Assembly (NCBI GenBank): GCA_965213735.1
Contig: CBDCAB010000005.1
Coordinates: 1,488,001 to 1,552,000, forward strand
Origin: CALDTK01 sp965213735
GTDB lineage: Bacteria; Bacteroidota; Bacteroidia; Chitinophagales; Saprospiraceae
Length of the DNA stretch: 64,000 nt
Direction: 5' to 3'
The first letter of the stretch is position 1; each line of letters begins with the position of its first letter. Below are positions 36,581 through 44,033 of the stretch, piece after piece. Made by a program: the position numbers and the translations under genes. The notes below the pieces were generated by a model. That model was not told where the DNA came from and searched no databases. It saw only the letters and a program-made list of their open reading frames with translations.

Positions 36581-36645
36581 CCCAGCCCGTCTACCCTGCG
36601 GTCAAACAAACTAGCCGAGCACATGGTGGACCTAGCCGGCCCACT
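36581..36645. repeat. 65-bp direct repeat, copy 1
   Basis: CCCAGCCCGTCTACCCTGCG is its first 20 bases; it matches copy 2 at 36824-36888 with a single mismatch. The part CACATGGTGGACCTAGCC (36620-36637) can pair imperfectly with GGCTGGCAAGTCCGCCATGTG (about 36670-36690) downstream, giving a hairpin of the same general plan as the 74-bp elements at the RAYT locus. Confidence 0.9.
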
Positions 36646-36727
36646 CTTTCCAACAACACGCTCCCAGCGGGCTGGCAAGTCCGCCATGTGAACGGCCGGT
36701 CTGGCGCAAGGCGAGCGTTAGCTAGCC

Positions 36728-36767
36728 TGAAGCCGGGCTGGGCGACCTAAAGCCGAGCTGAGCGACG
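36728..36767. repeat. Two imperfect 20-bp tandem units
   Basis: TGAAGCCGGGCTGGGCGACC is followed directly by TAAAGCCGAGCTGAGCGACG, sharing 16 of 20 positions. They lie between the two 65-bp repeat copies. Confidence 0.7.
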
Positions 36768-36823
36768 GTATAGATAAATTGTGTAGGAAGCAACTTAGCC
36801 GTACTCGCGGAGCTTCCCCAAAG

Positions 36824-36888
36824 CCCAGCCCGTCTAACCTGCGGTCAAACAAACTAGCCGAGCACATGGTGGACCTAGCCGGCCCACT
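36824..36888. repeat. 65-bp direct repeat, copy 2
   Basis: It is the second copy of the element at 36581-36645, differing only at CTAACC versus CTACCC. The downstream half-palindrome that follows copy 1 is absent here. Confidence 0.9.
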
Positions 36889-36912
36889 AATTAAAGGGCG
36901 CACTTAAAGCCC

Positions 36913-36940
36913 AGCACCTAGCACCCAGCACCCAGCCCCC
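36913..36940. repeat. Short AGCACCC heptamer array (4 units)
   Basis: AGCACCT, AGCACCC, AGCACCC and AGCCCCC in tandem, directly upstream of the candidate -7 box and start of the lipoprotein gene. Same unit as at the RAYT locus and (inverted) at 19056-19104. Confidence 0.88.
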
Positions 36941-36945
36941 ACCCC

Positions 36946-36953
36946 TACCTTCC
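36946..36953 (+). promoter_or_regulatory. Candidate -7 box (TACCTTCC) after heptamer array
   Basis: TACCTTCC lies three bases before the ATG at 36957 and directly after a heptamer array, the same arrangement as at 33011. If real, transcription would start about at the start codon. Confidence 0.35.
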
Positions 36954-36956
36954 CCC

Positions 36957-37376
36957 ATGCGCTTCATGCTATTATTGGTATTTGCCACGCTCTTTGCCAG
37001 CTGCTCATCTTCGGTGGCGAGTGTTTTGCAGGCTGAGCAGGAGCGATTTGGAGCTACAGTGGCAGGGGATACGACTGCACTGCGACAAAGTCTACATCAA
37101 GATTTGATCTATATCCACTCAAACGGCCTGGAGGAGTCCGCGCAAGGATTTGTGGCTAGTGTAGCTTCAGGGCGGATTCAATACCAGCGTTTTGAGCCGC
37201 TGCAGCCCGTGCATGTAAAGCCTTTCGGCAAAACCGCCCTCGCCGATGGCCTCGTGCGCGTGCACGGGCTATATGAAGGCAGCCCCTTTACGGTCGATTT
37301 ACGTTATACCTCTACATATCGCCGAAAGCAGGGTCGTTGGCAGCTACTCCGTTGGCAAAGTCTGCAGGTCGAATAG
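36957..37376 (+). CDS. DUF4440/NTF2-like lipoprotein
   Basis: A 139-residue lipoprotein with a lipobox at the end of the signal peptide (FATLFASC, Cys16). The mature part has the cone-shaped NTF2-like pattern of DUF4440 proteins: VLQAEQERFGATVAGDTTALRQSLHQDLIYIHSNG, then SPFTVDLRYTSTYRRKQGRWQLLRWQS. NTF2-like proteins bind small ligands or act as isomerases; no function can be assigned. It is followed by a repeat and then by a convergent thioredoxin gene. Confidence 0.8.
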   Translation: MRFMLLLVFATLFASCSSSVASVLQAEQERFGATVAGDTTALRQSLHQDLIYIHSNGLEESAQGFVASVASGRIQYQRFEPLQPVHVKPFGKTALADGLVRVHGLYEGSPFTVDLRYTSTYRRKQGRWQLLRWQSLQVE

Positions 37377-37412
37377 GCTGAGTCGCTCAATCTGCACACC
37401 ACCCCTAGCCGT

Positions 37413-37500
37413 ACCACCAGCCCCCCGAACAGCAAAAACGGCGAAGCCAAAAAACAGCGCAGCAAAAAACAGGCGAAGCCAAAAACAGGCGAAGCCAAAA
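37413..37500. repeat. A-rich tandem repeat with 16-bp unit
   Basis: From about 37428 to 37500 the unit AAAAACAGGCGAAGCC recurs (two clean copies at the right end, three degenerate ones to the left). It is preceded by GCCGTACCACCAGCCCCCCG, which resembles the GGGTACCACCCAGCCCCC junction at the RAYT locus. It lies in the convergent gap between the NTF2-like lipoprotein and a TlpA-like gene. Confidence 0.8.
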
Positions 37501-37507
37501 CCCCTTC

Positions 37508-38002
37508 CTACCCCTTCGCCAATTCCATCAACTTCTCTTCAATCTCCACCTCGTCGCCAGGCACATATCCCGAGTGGCTATAAACGATATTACCTGCCTT
37601 ATCAAGCAGAAAGACCTGCGGCACCGTCTGAAAGTTAAGCGCCTGCTGCAATTGCTGATTGACATCGCTCAAGATTGGGAATGCCCAACCCTTAGATTCT
37701 ACCATCGGACCTACCTTGCTCAGCTGGCGGCGTGTGTCAATAGTCACCGCATAAACTTCAACGCCCAGATCTTCTTTCCACTCCTCATAATAATCAGCGT
37801 AGGCATCGAGCTCCTTTTTGCAGGGACTGCACCAGGTAGCCCAAAAAGCAACTACCGTCGGACCGTCAGCCGCACCTATATCTTGTGCATTGACGGGAGC
37901 CCCATCCAAAGTTTTGACTTCTACATCTGGCATCCGATCTTGAGCAAAGGCAACGGAGACGAGAAGCGCGAAGGATGCAAAAACGGCGATGAGTTTCTTC
38001 AT
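37508..38002 (-). CDS. TlpA-like periplasmic thioredoxin
   Basis: A 164-residue exported thiol-disulfide protein. The ATG at 38002 starts a clear signal peptide (KKLIAVFASFALLVSVAFAQ); an upstream ATG at 38038 adds 12 residues. The thioredoxin fold has VVAFWATWCSPCKKELDAY (CxxC near residue 62), EVYAVTIDTRRQL and FQTVPQVFLLDKAGNIVYSHSGYVPG with cis-proline. Probably a reductant in cytochrome c maturation or envelope redox repair. The gene stands alone. Confidence 0.9.
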   Translation of the reverse strand: MKKLIAVFASFALLVSVAFAQDRMPDVEVKTLDGAPVNAQDIGAADGPTVVAFWATWCSPCKKELDAYADYYEEWKEDLGVEVYAVTIDTRRQLSKVGPMVESKGWAFPILSDVNQQLQQALNFQTVPQVFLLDKAGNIVYSHSGYVPGDEVEIEEKLMELAKG

Positions 38003-38135
38003 GTCTGCTAAGATGCACAGCAGCCGCGCGTTCCGCAAACACTTAACGCGACTTTAACCGCACAGCAGGCATGTCTGCCTCACGCCACGTTGAGCCGAAA
38101 AAACCTGCGATATTCCGGCCCCTTCAAAATACGGA

Positions 38136-39812
38136 ATGACTCGATCAAATTTCGGCCAGTCTCTTGCTTCACATGCCTACGCGCTGTGCCTTTATGGCTG
38201 CCTCTTGTTGGCCGCAACCGCTGGCTCTGCACAAAGTCAGATTAGCGGCAACTTGGTTGCCAACAACCAGTTCTTTCTGCGGGATACCACGATCGGAGCA
38301 GCGAATACACCACAGTATGACAGACAGTTGTTTGGTGCCGATGCCTGGCTCGACCTGCGCTACCAAGGCGAGAAAGGGCTGCGCGCTGGTTTGCGTTTTG
38401 ATATGTTCTTAAATTCGAATCTGCTCAATCCCACCGGCTCCTATACTGCCCAGGGTATCGGTCGCTGGTTTGTGCGCAAGCGTTTTGGGCCCCTTGATAT
38501 TGAAGGAGGATATCTCTATCACCAGATTGGCTCTGGCATTATCTTTCGCAGCTACGAAGAACGCGCGCTCGCTATTGACAACGCCCTCTACGGTGTGAGA
38601 GCTACCTTTAATTTTAATGAAGATTGGGCTGTTACTGGATTTGCAGGTAGACAGAAGCAACAATTCGAACTCTATGAGAGCAACATTCGGGGTGCTCATA
38701 TCGACGGCTATACTACCTTAGGTGATTCTACTGGTAAACTTTCTATCGTGCCTGGAGTAGGTGTAGTGGCGCGCACCATCGATGACAATAGCATGAACTT
38801 ACTCGTGTCTACCCTCAATACTTATCCTGCACAAGATACCTTCTCTCCGAAATACAATACCTATGCTGTAAGCCTATACAACACGCTAAATTACGGTCCA
38901 CTGAGTTGGTACATTGAAGGAGCGTATAAGAGTCCTGATGCGCAAACTGATCCTGAAGGTATTTTTCGCCGAGAAATTGGAGGAGAAGTCATCGAGAGCA
39001 GCGGCGAGAAGATATATCAGCAGCAAGGGACAGTCGTCTACAGTTCTCTTGGTTACGCTGCCAAGGGCTTAGGTTTGAGTTTTGAGTATAAGCGCACCGA
39101 AAACTTTTTCTGGCGTACCCGACCTCAGGCAACGCTCAACCAGGGTTTTATTGGCTTTTTACCGCCGATGACCCGGATCAATACTTACCGCCTCACCGCA
39201 CGCTACAACGCAGCTACCCAGGAGCTAGCAGAACAGGCGTTTCAAGTCAATGCAGCGTACAAACTTTCGAAAAAGATACGGCTCTCAGCAAATTACTCCC
39301 ACATCGACAATCTTCGTGGCGACAAGCTTTGGCGGGAGACAAATATTTCTGCGGATTTCAAGCCGAATCGAACTGTACAAGTTATTGGTGGACTTCAATT
39401 TGTGGATTATGACCAGGAGCTTTATGAGACCAAGCCAGGTGCGCCCGTGGTTCACACCATTACCCCTTATGCTGAGCTGCTTTATAAGTTTTCGCGAAAG
39501 CGTGCACTACGCACAGAACTGCAAGTACTCAATACCGATGAAGACCTTGGCTCCTGGGTGTTTGGTTTGGCGGAATATACCATTGCTCCACACTGGACGT
39601 TTTCTGCTAGTGACATGTACTTGTTTGATCCGGCTACCGATGGCGCAGATACGCAGCATTATCCTCGTTTCGACATCTTTTACGCCTGGGCTGCCAATCG
39701 CGTGTCGGCTTCCTACATTAAGCAAGTAGAAGGCGTGGTGTGTTCTGGCGGCATCTGTCGCCTCGAACCCGCCTTTAGTGGTTATCGTCTCAGTGTCTTC
39801 GCTCAATTTTAG
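38136..39812 (+). CDS. DUF6029-like outer-membrane beta-barrel protein
   Basis: A 558-residue exported protein with a signal peptide (YGCLLLAATAGSAQ) and a long series of amphipathic beta-strands ending in a C-terminal phenylalanine (YRLSVFAQF), as expected for outer-membrane barrels. Landmarks shared with Bacteroidota DUF6029 proteins are QISGNLVANNQFFLRDTTIG, GLRAGLRFDMFLNSNLLNPTG and GYLYHQIGSGIIFRSYEERAL. Function unknown. The next gene begins 60 bases downstream after a heptamer array, and encodes an Omp28-type lipoprotein; the two are likely cotranscribed. Confidence 0.82.
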   Translation: MTRSNFGQSLASHAYALCLYGCLLLAATAGSAQSQISGNLVANNQFFLRDTTIGAANTPQYDRQLFGADAWLDLRYQGEKGLRAGLRFDMFLNSNLLNPTGSYTAQGIGRWFVRKRFGPLDIEGGYLYHQIGSGIIFRSYEERALAIDNALYGVRATFNFNEDWAVTGFAGRQKQQFELYESNIRGAHIDGYTTLGDSTGKLSIVPGVGVVARTIDDNSMNLLVSTLNTYPAQDTFSPKYNTYAVSLYNTLNYGPLSWYIEGAYKSPDAQTDPEGIFRREIGGEVIESSGEKIYQQQGTVVYSSLGYAAKGLGLSFEYKRTENFFWRTRPQATLNQGFIGFLPPMTRINTYRLTARYNAATQELAEQAFQVNAAYKLSKKIRLSANYSHIDNLRGDKLWRETNISADFKPNRTVQVIGGLQFVDYDQELYETKPGAPVVHTITPYAELLYKFSRKRALRTELQVLNTDEDLGSWVFGLAEYTIAPHWTFSASDMYLFDPATDGADTQHYPRFDIFYAWAANRVSASYIKQVEGVVCSGGICRLEPAFSGYRLSVFAQF

Positions 39813-39817
39813 TCCCA

Positions 39818-39871
39818 CATCTCACTTCCCACCTCTCGTTTCTCACTTCCCACCTCTCGTTTCTCACTTCC
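39818..39871. repeat. Heptanucleotide array ending at a start codon (CTTCCCA family)
   Basis: Contiguous 7-bp units CATCTCA, CTTCCCA, CCTCTCG, TTTCTCA, CTTCCCA, CCTCTCG, TTTCTCA, CTTCCAT; the last unit supplies the AT of the ATG of the Omp28-like gene at 39872. Two of the units form a 21-bp higher-order repeat. Same family as 32929-33005. Confidence 0.88.
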
Positions 39872-40729
39872 ATGCAAGCTTCCGCGAAAACCTGCCTCTT
39901 CCTCTTGCTCAGCATGCTGTTCTGCCTGACGGCTTGTAAAGAGATTCCCCCAACCCTCAACTTACAGGAAGAGAATACAGCAACTGGATCGACCGATCTG
40001 GAGACACAGGAGAAAGGCGTGCTGATAGAAGAATTCACGGGCGTTCGCTGCGTCAACTGTCCTGCCGGAGCAGAGGCTATCGCTCAACTCAAACTGCTGT
40101 ATGGCGACCGGCTCATTCCGATCAGCTTGCATACCGGCTTTTTCTCAAATCCGTACCCTGAGAACACCATTGACTTTCGGAACGGAGATGCCGATGCGAT
40201 TGAGACTTTTCTCGGCGGACCTCAAGGGTACCCCTCCGCTATTATTGACCGCACCAAATTTCAGGGAGAACAGGGTCTTCAGCTTATGCGCAACAGTTGG
40301 GCTGGCTATATCGGTGCGCAGCTCAATGAAGAGCCTGGTGTAGCTATAGGTCTCGAGCTTGATTATAGCGCTGATCGTGGTGAAGTCACTGTTGATGTCG
40401 ATATTTTAGGTCGCACCGGCAGCGATGGCAGAGAAGCGTACCTCACCATTCTCTTGCTTGAAAATGAGGTGGAAGATTATCAACTCACTCCTGAAGGCAA
40501 GCAAGCTGATTACGTCCACGAACATGTACTCCGTTCTGCGGTGACCTCTCCACTGGGAGAAAGCCTCGGAATTGTAAGCACAGGCCAGACACTGGAGCGC
40601 ACTTTGACCGCTGAGGTCTTAGCTGAGTACAATCCTGACCACCTCGATATCGTCGCCTTTGTGCATTACGCTGATGGTGCTGCTGGAGGCAAGGAGGTGT
40701 TACAGGCAGTGGTGAAGAAGGTGGAATGA
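39872..40729 (+). CDS. Omp28-related outer membrane lipoprotein
   Basis: A 285-residue lipoprotein with a lipobox (MLFCLTAC, Cys22). The mature protein begins with an Omp28-like thioredoxin-fold region containing VLIEEFTGVRCVNCPAGAEAIAQL, with a CVNC pair, then LIPISLHTGFF and YPSAIIDRTKFQG. The second half is a beta-rich domain. Omp28 proteins are Bacteroidota outer-membrane lipoproteins first known from Porphyromonas gingivalis; their role is uncertain. The start codon lies at the end of a heptamer array with no clear Shine-Dalgarno sequence, which is usual in this phylum. Confidence 0.88.
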   Translation: MQASAKTCLFLLLSMLFCLTACKEIPPTLNLQEENTATGSTDLETQEKGVLIEEFTGVRCVNCPAGAEAIAQLKLLYGDRLIPISLHTGFFSNPYPENTIDFRNGDADAIETFLGGPQGYPSAIIDRTKFQGEQGLQLMRNSWAGYIGAQLNEEPGVAIGLELDYSADRGEVTVDVDILGRTGSDGREAYLTILLLENEVEDYQLTPEGKQADYVHEHVLRSAVTSPLGESLGIVSTGQTLERTLTAEVLAEYNPDHLDIVAFVHYADGAAGGKEVLQAVVKKVE

Positions 40730-40739
40730 GAGCCGTTGT

Positions 40740-40788
40740 GTAATGTATTTTGCCAGTGCTCTTCGAGCAGTAGTGGGCAGTACATTAC
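40740..40788. terminator. Long inverted repeat between Omp28-like gene and pheT
   Basis: GTAATGTA (40740-40747) pairs exactly with TACATTAC (40781-40788). Within it TGCC pairs with GGCA and GCTC-TTC-GAGC forms a small apical stem, so the whole 49-bp segment can fold. No T-run follows, so termination is plausible but not shown; it begins just ten bases after the upstream stop codon. Confidence 0.55.
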
Positions 40789-40826
40789 CCTCGCTAGTGT
40801 CAGACTCTCGGAGTGTATTAGCCCCT

Positions 40827-40834
40827 TACCTTCG
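40827..40834 (+). promoter_or_regulatory. Candidate -7 box (TACCTTCG) for pheT
   Basis: TACCTTCG is one base from TAnnTTTG and lies 20 bases before the GTG start of pheT, downstream of the long inverted repeat. It could drive the pheT-zapA-rny block. Confidence 0.5.
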
Positions 40835-40854
40835 CGCCCCAAATCCCCACCGGC

Positions 40855-43320
40855 GTGAAGATTTCCCTCAACTGGCTCAAAGACTACCTCGACTTGCCCT
40901 ATCCCCCCGAGCGAGTCGGTGAAATGCTCACCAGCCTTGGACTCGAAGTGGAAGGCCAGGAAGAATGGGTATCGGTGCCAGGCGAACTAGAAGGCGTGGT
41001 GGTCGGCGAAATACTCACCTGCACCAAGCATCCCAATGCCGACAAACTCTCACTCACCACTGTAGACATCGGCGCTGGCGAGCCCATCCAGGTCGTCTGC
41101 GGAGCACCCAATGTAGCTCCAGGCCAATTTGTGCTGGTAGCTACCGTTGGCACCACTCTACATCCCACCACAGGCGATCCGCTGCTCATCAAAAAAGGTA
41201 AGATCCGTGGAGAAGTATCGATGGGCATGATCTGCGCCGAAGACGAACTGGGCATCGGTGAAAGCCACGACGGCATTCTCGTGCTCAAGCCACCGCATCC
41301 TCCTGGCACGCCTGCAAGTAATATCATCACCGTCAGCAAAGATGTCGTTTTCGAAATAGGCCTAACGCCCAATCGCTCCGATGCTACTAGTCACCGGGGC
41401 GTCGCCGCCGACCTCCGTGCGTACTTGGTGGTCCATGATAATTACACGGACTTCTTACGTAGCAGCCGCGACCCTCTGCCCACGATTGACATCCCCCGCA
41501 GCACCTCACCCGTGCAGCTTCCGGTGGTAGTGCAAAGTCCGCTCGGCGCGCGTCGCTATGCGGGCGTTGTGCTCGACAACATCAGTGTGGGCCCTTCGCC
41601 TGAGTGGCGCAAGCACCGCCTCGAGGCCATTGGTGTGCGTAGTATTAATAATGTTGTCGACGCAACCAATTATATCCTCCATGATCTTGGGCAGCCACTC
41701 CATGCCTTTGATTTGGATAAGCTTACAGCGCAAGGAATTTGGGTAGGTACGCTTCCGCAAAACACTCCCTTTCAAACCTTAGACGAAGTCGAGCGCAAAC
41801 TCGATGAGAAAGATTTGATGATTTGCGATGCTGCGCAAAACCCGCTTTGCTTAGCTGGCGTGTTCGGCGGCAAAGGCTCAGGCGTTACAGCATCTACAAA
41901 GCGGATTTTTCTCGAAAGCGCCTGCTTTGATGCCACTATGATCAGGCGCACAGCAACACGGCACAAGCTCCACACCGATGCTGCCCGCAGCTTCGAGAAA
42001 GGCGTAGACCCTGCTTTTACCGCACGGGCTTTACACGCCGCCGTGCGATTGCTCTACGAAGTAGCTGGCGCGCATGTGGCAAGTGAGTATGTGGATATTC
42101 AAGCCGCACCCATTGTTCCTGCACAAGTAGTCCTGAAGCTCGACCAGGTACGTGCACGCACAGGTGTGGACGCCTCCCTCCAGCAGGTGCAAACCATCTT
42201 ACAAGCTTTAGACTTCAGCATCGTCGATAGCGATGAGCGGGCGCAAAAACTCGTCGTCGATGTACCAACTGCTCGTGCCGACGTATGGCGCGAGGCCGAT
42301 GTAATTGAAGAATTCTTGCGCGTCTACGGCTACGACAACGTGCCCCTGCCCAAGCAGATCAAGCTCACTCCTGCAGTCAGTAGCTACCCCAGCGCACATC
42401 AACTTCGCCGCCGTGCCGCAGAATACCTGCTCGGGCAAGGACTGCACGAAGCAATGGGATTGAGCTTAGTTCCCACTAAAGTCTACGAGGCACTCGCACC
42501 CGAACTGGTAGGGCAGCTCGTGCAAATCCACAATACCTCCACAGTCGAGCTCGATGCGATGCGCGTCGATCTGGTGCCTACTGGACTTCAAGCCATCGCT
42601 CACAATCAAAATCGCCAGCAACTCGACCTTGCCTGCTTCGAGTTTGGCAAAGGCTACCGGCGTGGGCAGGATCAGCAGCCGATCGAATACGAGCAGCTGG
42701 CAGTGTGGACCACCGGCGCCCGCCACCGTGAGCACTGGTCGGCGGGGGAGGCTAGCACTAGCTACTCCCATGTGCGGGGGCTTGCTCAAGGGGTGTTGAC
42801 GAGTGTTGGCGTCAGCAGCGATGGCGAAAGTGAAGGCGATTCCGAAGGTTCGTTCGCTTACGCGCAAAACCTGCTAGTCGACGGGCAGGTAGCTGCGACT
42901 GTGGGTAGAATAGCACCTGCCTTCACCCAATACTTCGACACCAAGAGCGAGGAAATCTATTTAGCGCTCATACACTGGCCGGTGGTGGTGCAGGTCGCGA
43001 AGTCGCAGGTAAAGACGGTGGAAGAAATTAGTCGCTTTCCGCAGGTGCGCAGAGACTTAGCTGTAGTAGTCGACAAATCGGTTACTTTTGGGCAGATTGT
43101 CGACCTTACGCGCGAGCCAGCGGGTTCGTTAGTGAAGTCGATAGAGCTGTTCGACGTCTATGAAGACGAAGCGCGGCTTGGCGCAGGAAAACGTTCTTAT
43201 GCCATCAGGTTTGTGTTTGAGCGGCTCGACCGTACGCTCAAAGACAAGGAAGTAGACAAGGCGATGCAAGCTGTCACGCAGGTACTCGACGCGCAACCGA
43301 GCATGGAAGTTCGTCGTTGA
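40855..43320 (+). CDS. pheT: Phenylalanine--tRNA ligase beta subunit
   Basis: An 821-residue cytoplasmic protein that forms the alpha2-beta2 PheRS with PheS (not in the window) and charges tRNA-Phe. It starts with GTG at 40855 and the family's KISLNWLKDYLDL. Domains in order: OB-fold tRNA-binding (GVVVGEILTCTKHPNADKLS), B3/B4 editing region (RRYAGVVLDNISVGPSPEW), B5 (DLGQPLHAFDLDKL and following), the catalytic-like core, and the C-terminal anticodon-binding FDX-ACB domain (SRFPQVRRDLAVVVDKSVTF). Length is normal for the phylum. The next gene starts 19 bases downstream, in an order common to Bacteroidota. Confidence 0.97.
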   Translation: MKISLNWLKDYLDLPYPPERVGEMLTSLGLEVEGQEEWVSVPGELEGVVVGEILTCTKHPNADKLSLTTVDIGAGEPIQVVCGAPNVAPGQFVLVATVGTTLHPTTGDPLLIKKGKIRGEVSMGMICAEDELGIGESHDGILVLKPPHPPGTPASNIITVSKDVVFEIGLTPNRSDATSHRGVAADLRAYLVVHDNYTDFLRSSRDPLPTIDIPRSTSPVQLPVVVQSPLGARRYAGVVLDNISVGPSPEWRKHRLEAIGVRSINNVVDATNYILHDLGQPLHAFDLDKLTAQGIWVGTLPQNTPFQTLDEVERKLDEKDLMICDAAQNPLCLAGVFGGKGSGVTASTKRIFLESACFDATMIRRTATRHKLHTDAARSFEKGVDPAFTARALHAAVRLLYEVAGAHVASEYVDIQAAPIVPAQVVLKLDQVRARTGVDASLQQVQTILQALDFSIVDSDERAQKLVVDVPTARADVWREADVIEEFLRVYGYDNVPLPKQIKLTPAVSSYPSAHQLRRRAAEYLLGQGLHEAMGLSLVPTKVYEALAPELVGQLVQIHNTSTVELDAMRVDLVPTGLQAIAHNQNRQQLDLACFEFGKGYRRGQDQQPIEYEQLAVWTTGARHREHWSAGEASTSYSHVRGLAQGVLTSVGVSSDGESEGDSEGSFAYAQNLLVDGQVAATVGRIAPAFTQYFDTKSEEIYLALIHWPVVVQVAKSQVKTVEEISRFPQVRRDLAVVVDKSVTFGQIVDLTREPAGSLVKSIELFDVYEDEARLGAGKRSYAIRFVFERLDRTLKDKEVDKAMQAVTQVLDAQPSMEVRR

Positions 43321-43339
43321 CAAAGGCTCGATCAGAATT

Positions 43340-43666
43340 ATGGATGCCCGCGACACTGACCTGCCGACGCTCGTTCGGCGAATAGAAGCCCTTGCCGCTA
43401 AGGTGATTGCCCGCAACCACGAGCTCAAGGCTGAAGTTGCCGACCTCCACGACCACATTGAAGGATTAACCACTAAACTCACCGCCGCACAAACGGCACA
43501 TCATACACTGACACAACAGTCCGAGCTCGAAAAGCAACAGCTGGCAGACTCGGCAGAACGTGATACTCAACGACTCGAGCGCATTCGCGCCGAATTAGAT
43601 GCATATCTCAGCGAGATAGATCGCCGACTCGAAGCACCCCCCACAAATGCCGACCACACCAACTGA
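43340..43666 (+). CDS. Small coiled-coil protein, ZapB-like candidate
   Basis: A 108-residue, highly charged helical protein: LPTLVRRIEALAAKVIARNH, LKAEVADLHDHIEGLTTKL and LEKQQLADSAERDTQRLERI show heptad patterns over most of the length. No membrane segment. It lies between pheT and zapA and overlaps zapA by 20 bases, so it is translated together with it. By size, coiled-coil character and position it could be a ZapA partner, but sequence alone does not prove homology to ZapB. Confidence 0.65.
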   Translation: MDARDTDLPTLVRRIEALAAKVIARNHELKAEVADLHDHIEGLTTKLTAAQTAHHTLTQQSELEKQQLADSAERDTQRLERIRAELDAYLSEIDRRLEAPPTNADHTN

Positions 43667-43964
43667 GCCCGTCTTCCAAAGCCTTACAGTGACCTTGGGC
43701 GGCAGGGCTTACCCCTTGCGTGTGGCACCGGAAGATGAAGGACCGATCCGCAGGATCGCCAAGGAGCTCAACGATAAGCTCGCAGAACTGCAACAAGCAT
43801 ACCCCGGCAAAGACAAACAAGATTGCCTCGCGATGCTGCTGCTCATCTATTCGGTAGACCTCTACAAGGTGAAGCAAGGATCAGCCAACGACGATCCGCA
43901 ACTGTTTCGCTCGCTCACTAAGCTCGAACGCGACCTAGCTGAGGCTCTGGCGCCCTCCGCCTAA
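43647..43964 (+). CDS. zapA: Cell division protein ZapA
   Basis: A 105-residue FtsZ-associated protein. The head domain is visible as SLTVTLGGRAYPLRVAPEDEGPIRRIAKELNDKLAEL, followed by the long helix KQDCLAMLLLIYSVDLYKVK typical of ZapA. It would cross-link FtsZ filaments at the septum. The start lies inside the preceding coiled-coil gene. rny follows after 69 bases, an adjacency common in Bacteroidota. Confidence 0.88.
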   Translation: MPTTPTEPVFQSLTVTLGGRAYPLRVAPEDEGPIRRIAKELNDKLAELQQAYPGKDKQDCLAMLLLIYSVDLYKVKQGSANDDPQLFRSLTKLERDLAEALAPSA

Positions 43965-44033
43965 CGTCGCCGTTTCACTTCTGCTCTGCGCCTAGATGCT
44001 CACCGTTGTTCAGCGTGACAAACGCGACAACAC

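Larger units (their letters stand above)
36524..36956. repeat. 433-bp intergenic repeat region
   Basis: No gene was found. The region contains a 65-bp direct repeat (36581-36645 and 36824-36888), two imperfect 20-bp tandem units (36728-36747 and 36748-36767), and an AGCACCC heptamer array (36913-36940). It separates the DEDDh/BRCT exonuclease start from the lipoprotein start, so it also carries both promoters. Confidence 0.85.
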
